NCBI RefSeq assembly: GCF_026805325.1
Contig: NZ_JAPRAT010000034.1
Coordinates: 1-43,911, forward strand
Direction of reading: 5' to 3'
DNA: 43,911 bases
From: Natronobacillus azotifigens
GTDB taxonomy: Bacteria; Bacillota; Bacilli; Bacillales; Amphibacillaceae
Part shown: positions 17,061 through 26,628 of the stretch, piece by piece
How positions within the stretch are numbered: position 1 is the first letter of the stretch
Layout: every line of letters starts with the position of its first letter
Position numbers and translations under genes: made by a program
Notes under the pieces: generated by a model
What the model was told of the DNA's origin: nothing
Databases searched by the model: none
Seen by the model: only the letters and a program-made list of their open reading frames with translations

Positions 17061-17240
17061 AATTCTGGAGCAACCGTCCGTAAGCCTCCATTTCAAAGCA
17101 ACGAGAATATCAAGTTGTTAACGTGGAAGTAACCTACGCCAGCATCCCGAATTATTCAAGGGCCTTTAGGTCATCCATTAGGACTAACAATCAGGGGGGG
17201 GACACCTAAAAAACTCCCGCTGATTGAAGTTTCACTTTAT
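17061..17240 (+). repeat. Family A element, copy 2 (full, diverged)
   Basis: This 180-base copy has the same layout as copy 1 but scattered changes in both hairpins (for example CTGGAGC at the left end and ATCAGGGGGGG in hairpin 2). It still ends TTTCACTTTAT. Located 60 bases after the neopullulanase stop. Confidence 0.85.
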
Positions 17241-17269
17241 GGTAAAACAGGTTGTGAGACAAAAATCGA

Positions 17270-17312
17270 AAAGACCCATAATCAACCTGAACGGTGATCA
17301 TGGGTCTTTTAT
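17270..17312. terminator. Bidirectional terminator
   Basis: AAAGACCCAT and ATGGGTCTTT pair, with A- and T-runs on the outer sides. It can end transcription from the neopullulanase side and from the small minus-strand gene at 17364. Confidence 0.75.
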
Positions 17313-17363
17313 AATTCAATATGTGAGCATGTAGCCAGTATTATTCATGTCAAAGTTTATCAT

Positions 17364-17444
17364 CTAAAAAATAATGATGAAGAAAGTTACAACAAAAATA
17401 ATCGCTAAAAAACTTCTAAAGTCAATCAACGGTATGCCTTTCAT
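17364..17444 (-). CDS. 26-residue hydrophobic peptide gene (small membrane protein)
   Basis: Reads MKGIPLIDFR and then 16 almost wholly hydrophobic residues, SFLAIIFVVTFFIIIF, ending in TAG: a single membrane-spanning peptide. GGAG lies 9 bases before ATG 17444; an ATG two codons earlier (17450) is too close to it. An extended -10 (TGTTATAAT) lies about 30 bases upstream and a terminator follows, so it has a complete transcription unit. Function unknown. Small hydrophobic regulators, sporulation peptides and type I toxins have this look; no antisense RNA was identified to support the last option. Confidence 0.6.
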   Translation of the reverse strand: MKGIPLIDFRSFLAIIFVVTFFIIIF

Positions 17445-17474
17445 GCCCATCAACTCCAATTAAGTGTTAAAGCT

Positions 17475-17483
17475 ATTATAACA
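17475..17483 (-). promoter_or_regulatory. Extended -10 promoter of the small peptide gene
   Basis: On the minus strand TGTTATAAT matches TGnTATAAT exactly. No clear -35 box is present, as is common with extended -10 promoters. Confidence 0.5.
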
Positions 17484-17583
17484 CATATATCCGATAAGTA
17501 TAGTAAGGAATAAAAAAATAACATGATTTTCAGGTGTAGAGCATAAACTTCCTTGAGTAACATAGTTACTGGAGGGAGTAGAA

Positions 17584-18132
17584 ATGAAAAATATATTTAT
17601 CATTAATGGACATCAAGCATACCCAAATAGTCCAGGAGATTTAAACAGAACGATTTTTGACGAAATGGTAAAGAAATTAGCAACAAAGTATCATGTGCAG
17701 ACAACAATTGTTGATGAAGGCTATTTATTAGACGAAGAACGAGAAAAGTTCCAATGGGCAGACTATATTATTTACCAGACGCCAATTTTTTGGTTTAGTA
17801 TCCCTGGCAAATTTAAAACGTATTTTGATCAAGTTTATAAGTCAGGTATCTTTTTTAAAGGAGATAAAGGATATGGCCAAGGGGGACTATTCATTGATAA
17901 GCGGTACATGTTTTCGACTACTTGGAATGCTCCAGAAGATCAGTTTTCTACACATGCAGGATTTTTCCAAGGGAAGAATGTTGATGAAGCACTTTTCCAC
18001 TTGCACCGCACGCAAGCATTTTTAGGGATGAAGCCTTTTAAAACTTTCTCTGTTCATAATGTCGTGAAAAAGCCAGAGGTGGATAAATATCTAGTGGACT
18101 TGGATAAACATCTGGAAGAGATTTTTTTCTGA
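17584..18132 (+). CDS. mdaB: NAD(P)H:quinone oxidoreductase, MdaB-like flavodoxin fold
   Basis: Two-electron quinone reductase of 182 residues, cytosolic, expected to bind FAD and use NAD(P)H to protect against redox-cycling quinones. The N-terminal INGHQAYPNSPGDLN is the dinucleotide/flavin loop, WADYIIYQTPIFWFSIPGKF is the family signature around residues 58-77, and YKSGIFFKGDKGYGQGG follows. Length fits the MdaB group. TGGAGGGAG lies before the ATG. It is a single-gene unit. The family B hairpin downstream (18196-18235) may act as its terminator. Confidence 0.85.
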   Translation: MKNIFIINGHQAYPNSPGDLNRTIFDEMVKKLATKYHVQTTIVDEGYLLDEEREKFQWADYIIYQTPIFWFSIPGKFKTYFDQVYKSGIFFKGDKGYGQGGLFIDKRYMFSTTWNAPEDQFSTHAGFFQGKNVDEALFHLHRTQAFLGMKPFKTFSVHNVVKKPEVDKYLVDLDKHLEEIFF

Positions 18133-18195
18133 TGTAGGAAAAAATTCACTTCATTTCTTATGGTGATGCAAAAGATTTTCTAGTATAACAAGTAG

Positions 18196-18235
18196 GGTCT
18201 GATGGTGACAAGCGAACGCTTTTCACCATCAGACC
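18196..18235. repeat. Compact family B hairpin element
   Basis: GGTCTGATGGTGA (18196-18208) pairs with TCACCATCAGACC (18223-18235), and an inner AGCG/CGCT extends the stem. The ends match the outer parts of the larger element at 13456, as does the AT-rich tail to 18261. It looks like the minimal form of the family. Confidence 0.75.
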
Positions 18236-18349
18236 GTTAACAATATAGCTTCTTATTGTTTTTAAAAGGATCGGGTGGTTTTCCCGGTTTATTTTAAAAG
18301 TAGTCTTGTTTTACTTAGCTATGCATGCTGTTCTTATAGTGTTTCTTTC

Positions 18350-20060
<1,711 letters not shown>

Positions 20061-20219
20061 TATCCGAGAGCAGCTGTCCATAAAATTCGTACTTTAATAC
20101 AAGAAAAAGTTGTTTAGGTATGTGTAGCGGACGATAGCACATCGAAGGCTTCTGGGGTGTTTGGGTCATATGCTAGAACTAACATCATGGGAATACACCG
20201 GTTGAAGTTTTACATTAAG
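20061..20219 (+). repeat. Family A element, degenerate copy 3
   Basis: Still recognisable by order: TATCCGAGAGCAGCTGTCC, AACAAGAAAAAGTTGTT-like loop, GCGGACGATAGCACATCGAA, AACTAACATCATGGG and GTTGAAGTTTTACATTA. The stems are largely destroyed. It lies 34 bases before the ATPase gene and appears to be an old copy. Confidence 0.6.
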
Positions 20220-20252
20220 CAATGAATTTCTATAATGAGGGAGTAGTCTTGC

Positions 20253-22922
20253 ATGTCAGATACAAAATGGTTTGATAAAGATACGAAAGAGATAGAAGAA
20301 GAACTGAAAACAGATCTAGACAATGGCTTAACCGAGCAAGATGCAGAGCATCTACTTGAAGAATGGGGGAACAATGAACTGCCAGAAGGGGAGAAAGATC
20401 CAGAATGGCTAAAGTTCATTAAACATTTTAGTGATGTGTTAATTTATATCTTATTAGTAGCGGCAGTGGTAACGTTTGTGTTAGGTCACTATGTTGACAC
20501 CATTGTTATTTTATTGGTGGCTATTATCAATGCATTAATTGGCTATATCCAAGAACGTAAGGCAGAGAAGGCACTAGAAGGAATCAAAAAGATGCTTTCT
20601 CTAGAAGCAACGGTAATTCGAGATGGTGAACAAACAGAAATTGCATCAGCCGATCTTGTTCCGGGTGATGTTGTGATAGTGAATGCTGGGGATAAAATTC
20701 CTGCAGATATTCGATTAGCGGTAACAAATAATTTACAGGTGGAAGAATCAGCGTTAACAGGAGAATCAACGTCAGTAGAAAAAAGCACGGAAACCTTACC
20801 AGAAGATACGCCACTAGGTGATCGGGTGAATATGGCGTTTTCTGGTACTTCCGTAGCTTCTGGTTCAGGGAAAGGGATCATTGTTGCAACAGGTGAAAAT
20901 ACCGAAATTGGGAAGATAAATACCTCCATATCAGAAGTGGAAGAGATCCAAACACCACTGTTAAGACAGACAGATAAATTTGGCAAGATGATCTCGGTAG
21001 TTATCGTAGGATTAGCTATCTTATTATTTATTTTTGGATTGTTAATTCATGATTATGAATGGGGTGAGTTACTGTTATCGGTAATTGGTTTGACGGTTGC
21101 CTCCATACCAGAAGGGTTACCAGCGATATTAACCATTATTCTCTCGTTAGGTGTACAAGCAATGGCCAGAAATAATGCAATTATGCGGAATTTACCTTCT
21201 GTTGAAACCTTAGGTGCTGTTTCTGTCATTTGTTCTGATAAAACGGGGACATTAACGAAAAATGAAATGACGGTACAAAGTGTTATACTAAAGGATCGTG
21301 AGCTCCGTGTGTCTGGAACAGGATATGCTCCTGAAGGTAAGATAACAGAGAATGATCAAGAGGTTGATGTAGCAGAAGATGAAGCACTAAAAGAATTCTT
21401 AACCAGTGTCTTAACAATTAATGAAACCACGCTAAGTCAAGATGAAGATGATAAGTGGGTGATTAGTGGGGAACCAACAGAAGGTTGTTTGGTGACATTG
21501 GCTGAAAAAGCAAATAAGAAGATAGATCGCCTAGAGATTATATCAAAAATACCTTTCGACTCTTCTTATAAGTACATGGCAGGATTAGTAGAAGTTAATG
21601 GTGAGAAATTCATCTACGTAAAAGGTGCACCGGATCGCTTGTTTGAAATGGCAAACGTAAAAGATGGAACAGAAGAGCGTGAAAATTGGGAAGATAAAGT
21701 GTTAAGTCGTTCACGTGAAGGGGAACGGGTAATAGGTGCAGCTGTAAAGCAAGTAGATGCATCCATAACAGAGATTGATCATGAAGAAGTAAGTGAGGGT
21801 TTAACCATACTTGGACTTGCAGGAATTATGGATCCACCACGTGAAGAAGCAATCGAAGCGGTCAAAGAGTGTAAGCGTGCAGGTATTCAAGTGAAAATGA
21901 TTACGGGTGATCACAAGGAAACTGCGATTGCAATTGCTCGGAAAATGGGGATTACGGAAAATGAACGGGCAATCGAAGGTAGTGAACTTGATAAACTTTC
22001 CGAAGAAGAATTACAAAAAATAGTCGAAGAAACAGATGTTTTTGCAAGAACAAGTCCGGAGAATAAGTTGCAATTAGTTCAAGCTTTACAAGCCAATGGT
22101 CATATCAATGCGATGACGGGTGATGGGGTAAATGATGCACCAGCATTAAAACGTTCAGACATTGGTGTTGCTATGGGGATTAAAGGTACGGAAGTTGCAA
22201 AAGAGGCCTCAGAAATGGTATTGGTCGATGATAACTTCAAAACCATTGTTAACGCTGTTCGCGAAGGTCGCCGTGTTTATCATAATTTAAAGAAAACGAT
22301 TCTTTTTATTCTGCCTACGAATGGTGCTGAAGCATTCTTAGTAATGTCAGCATTGCTAATGGGTATTCAAATGCCTCTAACTCCAGTTCAGATTTTATAT
22401 GTGAATATGGTCACCGCAGTAACAGTAGCATTGGCACTGGCTTTTGAGGAATTGGAAGTAGGGGCAATGGACCGCAAGCCTCGAAGTAAGGATTCAAGGT
22501 TACTGAGTTCCTATTACATCTTTCGGATAATTTTTGTTGCGTTATTAATCGGGGTTTCTATCTTATTGATGAACCAAAACATGGCGGGAGCAGGTACTGA
22601 CGAAATCGAAGTCGTTCGTACGGTAACGTTGCAAGCACTAGTTTTTGGTAAGTTGTTTCACATGTTCAATGTTCGTAATGAAAGACATTTTGCTATTGAT
22701 AAAAAATTCTTCACCAACAAAGCAGCGTTTATTGTTTCAGGAGTATTAATTGTGATTCAACTAGCTGTAACTTATGTGCCGTTTCTCTATACCGCGTTGG
22801 GATTGGCGCCAATTTCTCCAGAATATTGGGTGTTTCCAATTATCATTGGAGTGATGATATTTGTTGTTGTAGAGATTGAAAAAACCATTACAAGAAAAAT
22901 TGTCGGCTCATATAAGAAATAG
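20253..22922 (+). CDS. P2-type cation-transporting ATPase
   Basis: ATP-driven cation pump of 889 residues in the plasma membrane. It has an N-terminal cation-ATPase domain, actuator loop TGES (169-172), M4 motif PEGLP (286-290), phosphorylation site DKTGT with Asp329, nucleotide-binding KGAP, hinge TGDGVNDAP, and a C-terminal helix bundle. Overall it resembles SERCA/YloB-like Ca2+ pumps. M5 keeps Asn690 and Glu693, equivalents of the SERCA calcium ligands. M6 reads VNMVTA, so the usual Asp ligand is Ala722. Ion choice is therefore open: one Ca2+ per cycle, Na+ or another ion. GAGGGAG precedes the ATG. Confidence 0.9.
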   Translation: MSDTKWFDKDTKEIEEELKTDLDNGLTEQDAEHLLEEWGNNELPEGEKDPEWLKFIKHFSDVLIYILLVAAVVTFVLGHYVDTIVILLVAIINALIGYIQERKAEKALEGIKKMLSLEATVIRDGEQTEIASADLVPGDVVIVNAGDKIPADIRLAVTNNLQVEESALTGESTSVEKSTETLPEDTPLGDRVNMAFSGTSVASGSGKGIIVATGENTEIGKINTSISEVEEIQTPLLRQTDKFGKMISVVIVGLAILLFIFGLLIHDYEWGELLLSVIGLTVASIPEGLPAILTIILSLGVQAMARNNAIMRNLPSVETLGAVSVICSDKTGTLTKNEMTVQSVILKDRELRVSGTGYAPEGKITENDQEVDVAEDEALKEFLTSVLTINETTLSQDEDDKWVISGEPTEGCLVTLAEKANKKIDRLEIISKIPFDSSYKYMAGLVEVNGEKFIYVKGAPDRLFEMANVKDGTEERENWEDKVLSRSREGERVIGAAVKQVDASITEIDHEEVSEGLTILGLAGIMDPPREEAIEAVKECKRAGIQVKMITGDHKETAIAIARKMGITENERAIEGSELDKLSEEELQKIVEETDVFARTSPENKLQLVQALQANGHINAMTGDGVNDAPALKRSDIGVAMGIKGTEVAKEASEMVLVDDNFKTIVNAVREGRRVYHNLKKTILFILPTNGAEAFLVMSALLMGIQMPLTPVQILYVNMVTAVTVALALAFEELEVGAMDRKPRSKDSRLLSSYYIFRIIFVALLIGVSILLMNQNMAGAGTDEIEVVRTVTLQALVFGKLFHMFNVRNERHFAIDKKFFTNKAAFIVSGVLIVIQLAVTYVPFLYTALGLAPISPEYWVFPIIIGVMIFVVVEIEKTITRKIVGSYKK

Positions 22923-22933
22923 ATCGTTTGAGC

Positions 22934-22970
22934 AAAAAAGGTGGTGAACAAATTGTTCACTACTTTTTTG
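22934..22970 (+). terminator. Terminator after the P-type ATPase gene
   Basis: AAAAGGTGGTGAACA and TGTTCACTACTTTTTT pair with G-T matches and end in a T-run. Confidence 0.8.
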
Positions 22971-23034
22971 TATTCAAGGATTAGGAAATGCTATATACTA
23001 GGCAGTAAAGAACAGGTTAAAGGAAGGTACATAT

Positions 23035-24207
23035 ATGTCAGAGGAGAAGCAAAATATCACGAGAATCGTTCAAAATAACAAAGAATATATTTTGATTGGA
23101 ACAGCACATGTTTCGAAGCATAGTGCTGACCTAGTAAAAGATATTATTGAACAAGAACAACCAGATGCAGTCTGTGTGGAGCTAGATGAACAGCGGTATC
23201 GTTCGATACAGGACGGAAGTAAGTGGAAGGACATGGACATTTTTAAAGTGATTAAAGAGAAAAAAGCTACACTGTTATTAATGAACTTAGCCATTTCTTC
23301 TTTTCAAAAAAGGATTGCGAAACAATTTAACATCGAAGCTGGTCAAGAGATGATCCAAGGAATTAAGTCTGCAGAAGAAGTAGGGGCATCTTTAGTTTTG
23401 GCCGATCGAAACATTCAGATTACATTCTCTAGAGTTTGGGCTGGTGTTGGGTTTAAAGGGAAAATGATGCTGTTGACTCAAGTAATGACAGGGATTTTCT
23501 CTAATGAGACGATTACAGAAGAAGAATTAGAAAAGATGAAAAGTCAAGATTCAATTGATAGCATTTTAAGAGAGTTTACCGAGTATTTCCCTAGATTAAA
23601 AAAGCCACTAATCGATGAGAGAGATCAGTACTTAGCGGAAAAAATTAAACAAGCTCCTGGGAAGAAGATTATTGCTGTATTAGGAGCTGCGCACGTTCCA
23701 GGTATTACAAAGGAACTTGAAAAAGAACATGACCTAGACGACCTAAACCGTGTGCCAGCAAAATCAAAACTTCCTAAAATTATTGGCTGGTCTATTCCCG
23801 TTTTGATCGTCTCCATTATTTTAGCGACGTTTTGGTTAAATCCTGAAGCGGGTTGGCAGCAAATGCAAAGGTGGCTAGTCTGGAATGGAACGTTTTCTGC
23901 GCTCGGTGTTATCGTGGGACTTGGTCATCCACTAGCTGTTTTAACTGCTTTGCTCGCCGCACCGATCACATCATTGAATCCATTAATGGCAGCAGGTTGG
24001 TTTGCAGGATTTGTTCAGGCATATGTGAAACGACCTCAAGTTTCTGATTTTGAGCAGTTAAGTGAGGATGTTTATACGGTAAAAGGTTTTTGGCGAAATA
24101 AAGTAACGAGAATATTATTAATTATTGTCTTAGCTAATTTAGGAAGTACATTAGGGACAATTATAGCCGGAACGGATGTTGTTCGATTATTTATGAATAA
24201 TTTATAG
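23035..24207 (+). CDS. TraB/PrgY family membrane protein
   Basis: The 390-residue protein has the TraB/PrgY signature: GTAHVS (22-27), VCVELDEQRY (about 46-55), LADRNIQIT and VLGAAHVPGI. A C-terminal half follows with three to four membrane segments from about residue 245. In enterococcal plasmids PrgY/TraB quenches peptide sex pheromone; chromosomal members are widespread, have Tiki-like protease features, and lack a settled role. The conserved GTAH and AAHVPG histidines could bind metal. AAGGAAGG precedes the ATG. It is a single-gene unit between two terminators. Confidence 0.88.
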   Translation: MSEEKQNITRIVQNNKEYILIGTAHVSKHSADLVKDIIEQEQPDAVCVELDEQRYRSIQDGSKWKDMDIFKVIKEKKATLLLMNLAISSFQKRIAKQFNIEAGQEMIQGIKSAEEVGASLVLADRNIQITFSRVWAGVGFKGKMMLLTQVMTGIFSNETITEEELEKMKSQDSIDSILREFTEYFPRLKKPLIDERDQYLAEKIKQAPGKKIIAVLGAAHVPGITKELEKEHDLDDLNRVPAKSKLPKIIGWSIPVLIVSIILATFWLNPEAGWQQMQRWLVWNGTFSALGVIVGLGHPLAVLTALLAAPITSLNPLMAAGWFAGFVQAYVKRPQVSDFEQLSEDVYTVKGFWRNKVTRILLIIVLANLGSTLGTIIAGTDVVRLFMNNL

Positions 24208-24211
24208 TGTG

Positions 24212-24257
24212 AAAAAAAGCTATTGGGATTTTTATCATCCTAATAGCTTTTTTTTTG
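24212..24257 (+). terminator. Terminator after the TraB-family gene
   Basis: AAAAAAGCTATTGGGAT and ATCCTAATAGCTTTTTT pair, followed by a long T-run. Confidence 0.88.
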
Positions 24258-24402
24258 TTGATTAGAAAGGAGAATTCGCTAAATCCGTATTGATTTTGGA
24301 TAACAGATCAAAGGAAATGGGCTACTTTTGGTTAATACCAACAACTTCAAAGTTGTGTTAACTAGGCAATTCACTCATTTTTTACTTTTAGAAACAAAGA
24401 CG

Positions 24403-24452
24403 TTGACAAATAATCATATACCCCTTATAGTATTTATATACCCCTAGGGGTA
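24403..24452 (+). promoter_or_regulatory. Promoter with CsoR/CstR-type operator
   Basis: TTGACA (24403-24408), 17-base spacer, TATAGT (24426-24431). The predicted start point falls at the left edge of a perfect 14-bp palindrome, TACCCCTAGGGGTA (24439-24452). A half-like ATACCCC lies in the spacer (24418-24424). Palindromes of this C4/G4 type are bound by CsoR-family repressors (copper CsoR, persulfide-sensing CstR, and relatives). Placement over the start point indicates repression. Confidence 0.75.
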
Positions 24453-24473
24453 AAGAAGAAAAGAGGTGACAAA

Positions 24474-25457
24474 TTGAATCGACTGTATATATTTCCACAA
24501 AAATATTTATTGATTAGTGTTCCGTTGACCCTGATCTTTGGTTTTGCTTTTGGTCTGATGATGGATACCCGTGTTCTTCAGCCAACAATTTTGATCGCTA
24601 CGATTATTATGATCTATGCTACAATGATTGGTTTTAACTTGAAAGAATTGACAACGTTGAAAGGATCAAAGGTATTAGGGTTCTCTATGCTTATCAATTT
24701 TTTGATCGTTCCCCTTGTTGCTTATCTTTTAGGTAGAACATTATTGCACTCTTATCCAGTTATGTTTGCGGGATTAGCTTTGTCCGCGTTGTTACCTACG
24801 AGTGGGATGACCATTTCTTGGACCGCCTTACAAAAAGGTAATGTGCCAGCTGCAGTGAAATTGACCGTATTTGGGTTGGTTTTAGGATCTTTATTGACGC
24901 CATGGTATTTATTAATGATGGTAGGTCAGTATGTAGAAGTAGATATTTTAGGGACATTTCGAACGATATTAATGGTGGTATTTGTACCAATGATCTTAGG
25001 CCATATCACCTTTAAGCTTATCCTAAAAAAATACTCATTACCTGAGTTTCAAAAGAAAGTGAAACCAGCTTTCGCTCCATTAAGTATTTGGGCGATGTTG
25101 TATGTCGTTTTTGTAAGTGTCAGTATGAGGGCTGAAATGATTGTGAATAACCTACATTTATTGCTTATTGCCGCAATCGTATTACTTTTGTTTTATGTGA
25201 TTAATTTTGTCATTAGTACCCTTGTTGCGGTTCGATTTTTTAATCGCTCCGATGGTATTGCGTTAGTAAATGGAACGGTTTTGAGAAATCTGTCCATTGC
25301 GATTGGTTTAGCAGCTACTGCTTTTGGTGCGGAAGCGGCCTTACTTGTTACCATAGCGTTCATTGTCCAACAACAAGGGATTGCCTATTATGGCAAATTA
25401 GCGAGTAAGCGGTGGTTTAGAGATTCAGAAACGAGCAGATTAGTAGAAAAAAAATAA
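24474..25457 (+). CDS. BASS/ACR3-like membrane transporter
   Basis: Integral membrane protein of 327 residues with about ten hydrophobic segments, in the bile acid:sodium symporter / arsenite efflux superfamily. SALLPTSGMTISWTAL (about 103-118) and NGTVLRNLSIAIGLAA (about 263-278) are the two crossover motifs. The ACR3 cysteine is not present at the usual place, so classical arsenite export is doubtful. The start is TTG with GAGGTG 7 bases upstream. It is followed 20 bases later by an OsmC gene, in an operon with a CsoR/CstR-type operator. A sulfur-related or oxyanion substrate is my inference from that context. Confidence 0.75.
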   Translation: MNRLYIFPQKYLLISVPLTLIFGFAFGLMMDTRVLQPTILIATIIMIYATMIGFNLKELTTLKGSKVLGFSMLINFLIVPLVAYLLGRTLLHSYPVMFAGLALSALLPTSGMTISWTALQKGNVPAAVKLTVFGLVLGSLLTPWYLLMMVGQYVEVDILGTFRTILMVVFVPMILGHITFKLILKKYSLPEFQKKVKPAFAPLSIWAMLYVVFVSVSMRAEMIVNNLHLLLIAAIVLLLFYVINFVISTLVAVRFFNRSDGIALVNGTVLRNLSIAIGLAATAFGAEAALLVTIAFIVQQQGIAYYGKLASKRWFRDSETSRLVEKK

Positions 25458-25477
25458 ATGATAAAGGATGATTACCA

Positions 25478-25912
25478 ATGAAAAAAATGAAATTTAACGT
25501 AAATGCACAGTCAGAAGGATTAACACTGAAAGCAAAGGCAGGGAAGCATGAAATTGTTTTGGATGAAGGAGCACAAATGGGTGGAAAAGATCTAGGTCCC
25601 AATCCGTTACAAAATGTATTAGCAGCACTTGCATCTTGTGAAAATGTCACAGGTCATATCATCGCTAGAGAAATGAACTTTGATTTACAACAGATAGAAT
25701 TTTCCATTACAGGTGAATTCGATCCACGTGGTTTTATGGGAGATCCAAATATCCGTCCATACTTTGAAACGATTACAGTTGAAGCAAAAGTAACCACCAA
25801 TGAGCCAGAGGAACGTCTCAATGAGCTACAAGCAAAAGTCGAAGCTCGTTGCCCTGTATATACGCTTCTAAAAGCAGCTGATGTGAAACTAAATGATTCA
25901 TGGATAAAGTGA
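25478..25912 (+). CDS. OsmC family peroxiredoxin-like protein
   Basis: The 144-residue protein of the OsmC/Ohr/YhfA superfamily reduces hydroperoxides, or in some members handles sulfur compounds, with two conserved cysteines. Both are present: Cys54 in LASCENVT and Cys125 in EARCPVYTLL. GGKDLGPNPLQNVLAALA is the helix leading to the first. The ribosome site upstream of the ATG is weak (AAAGGATG). It is the second gene of the unit with the BASS-like transporter. OsmC-like proteins often accompany persulfide-responsive clusters. The last codons and the TGA stop lie inside a family A repeat. Confidence 0.9.
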   Translation: MKKMKFNVNAQSEGLTLKAKAGKHEIVLDEGAQMGGKDLGPNPLQNVLAALASCENVTGHIIAREMNFDLQQIEFSITGEFDPRGFMGDPNIRPYFETITVEAKVTTNEPEERLNELQAKVEARCPVYTLLKAADVKLNDSWIK

Positions 25913-26083
25913 AACTTCAATCAGTGGGGGTTTTTAGGTATTCCCCCACTGATTGTTAGCCCTAAAGGATGACCTAAAGGCCCTTGAACCATTCGGGGTG
26001 CTAGCGTCCGTTACTCCCACCTAAACAACTTGATATTCTCGTTATTTTGAAGTGGGAGTCTTACGGACGGTTGCTCCGGGATA
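25904..26083 (-). repeat. Family A element, copy 4 (full, reverse)
   Basis: Full 180-base copy in reverse orientation with strong stems: ATCAGTGGGGG / CCCCCACTGAT and CTCCCAC / GTGGGAG inside GTCCG / CGGAC. Its ATAAAGTGAAAC end overlaps the last two codons and stop of the OsmC gene. Confidence 0.92.
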
Positions 26084-26103
26084 AAAGCATAAATACAAGT
26101 ATC

Positions 26104-26136
26104 AAGCATACAAGCATTGTCTTGTATGCTTTTTTA
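26104..26136 (+). terminator. Terminator after the transporter-OsmC operon
   Basis: AAGCATACAAG and CTTGTATGCTT form an 11-bp stem with a 6-base loop and a T-run. It lies on the far side of the inserted family A element, so it is probably the original operon terminator, displaced by about 180 bases. Confidence 0.85.
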
Positions 26137-26148
26137 CCCTATAGGAAA

Positions 26149-26430
26149 GTAGTCCGAAAAAGAAGTTGATTCGGACAGAATTGAGTAAAAGCAAGAGAAA
26201 GTAGTCCGAAAAAGAGTTTGATTCGGACAGAATTGAGTAAAAACAAGAGAAAGTAGTCCGAAAAAGAGTTTGATTCGGACAGGATTGGGCAAAAGCAAGA
26301 GAAAGTAGTCCGAAAAAGAGTTTGATTCGGACAGGATTGAGCAAAAACAAGAGAAAGTAGTCCGAAAAAGAAGTTGATTCGGACAGAATTGAGTAAAAGC
26401 AAGGGGAAGTAGTCCGAAAAAGTGATTTAT
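26149..26430. repeat. 52-bp tandem repeat array with one hairpin per unit
   Basis: Unit starts (GTAGTCCGAA) fall at 26149, 26201, 26253, 26305, 26357 and 26409: an exact 52-base period, five full units and one partial. Each unit holds GTCCGAA, 11 bases, TTCGGAC, a 7-bp hairpin with conserved arms while the loop and spacer vary slightly (AAGAGTTTGA or AAGAAGTTGA; AGAATTGAG or AGGATTGGG). Long open frames across it on the minus strand are a by-product of periodicity, not genes. The window's first 85 bases belong to another array of the same type. Confidence 0.93.
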
Positions 26431-26628
26431 CGGAGGGTGGTTAATAGTTTTAGGTAGAATAATTAAAGGGTTTGCTATTCTCGTTAAATGGGAATAAACA
26501 TTATACAATCTCTGCTGTAATGTTCAGTAGCATAAGTGATAGGGATACTAGGAAAAGATTAAGAATAGTATATTCATAGTAAAATAGAGGAAAGGAATGA
26601 TCGTATGGTAACTAATGAAGGAGACGGG

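Noticed and set aside
20208..20236. TTTACA-N17-TATAAT before the ATPase gene, with the -35 inside the degenerate repeat
   Set aside because: Transcription would begin about 10 bases before the ATG and leave the GAGGGAG ribosome site out of the mRNA.
26102..26508. Three overlapping minus-strand open frames across the tandem array, rich in repeated SCPNQTLFRTTFSCF-like strings
   Set aside because: 52 bases is not a multiple of three, so all frames stay open by periodicity; no ribosome site, and the DNA hairpins explain the pattern.
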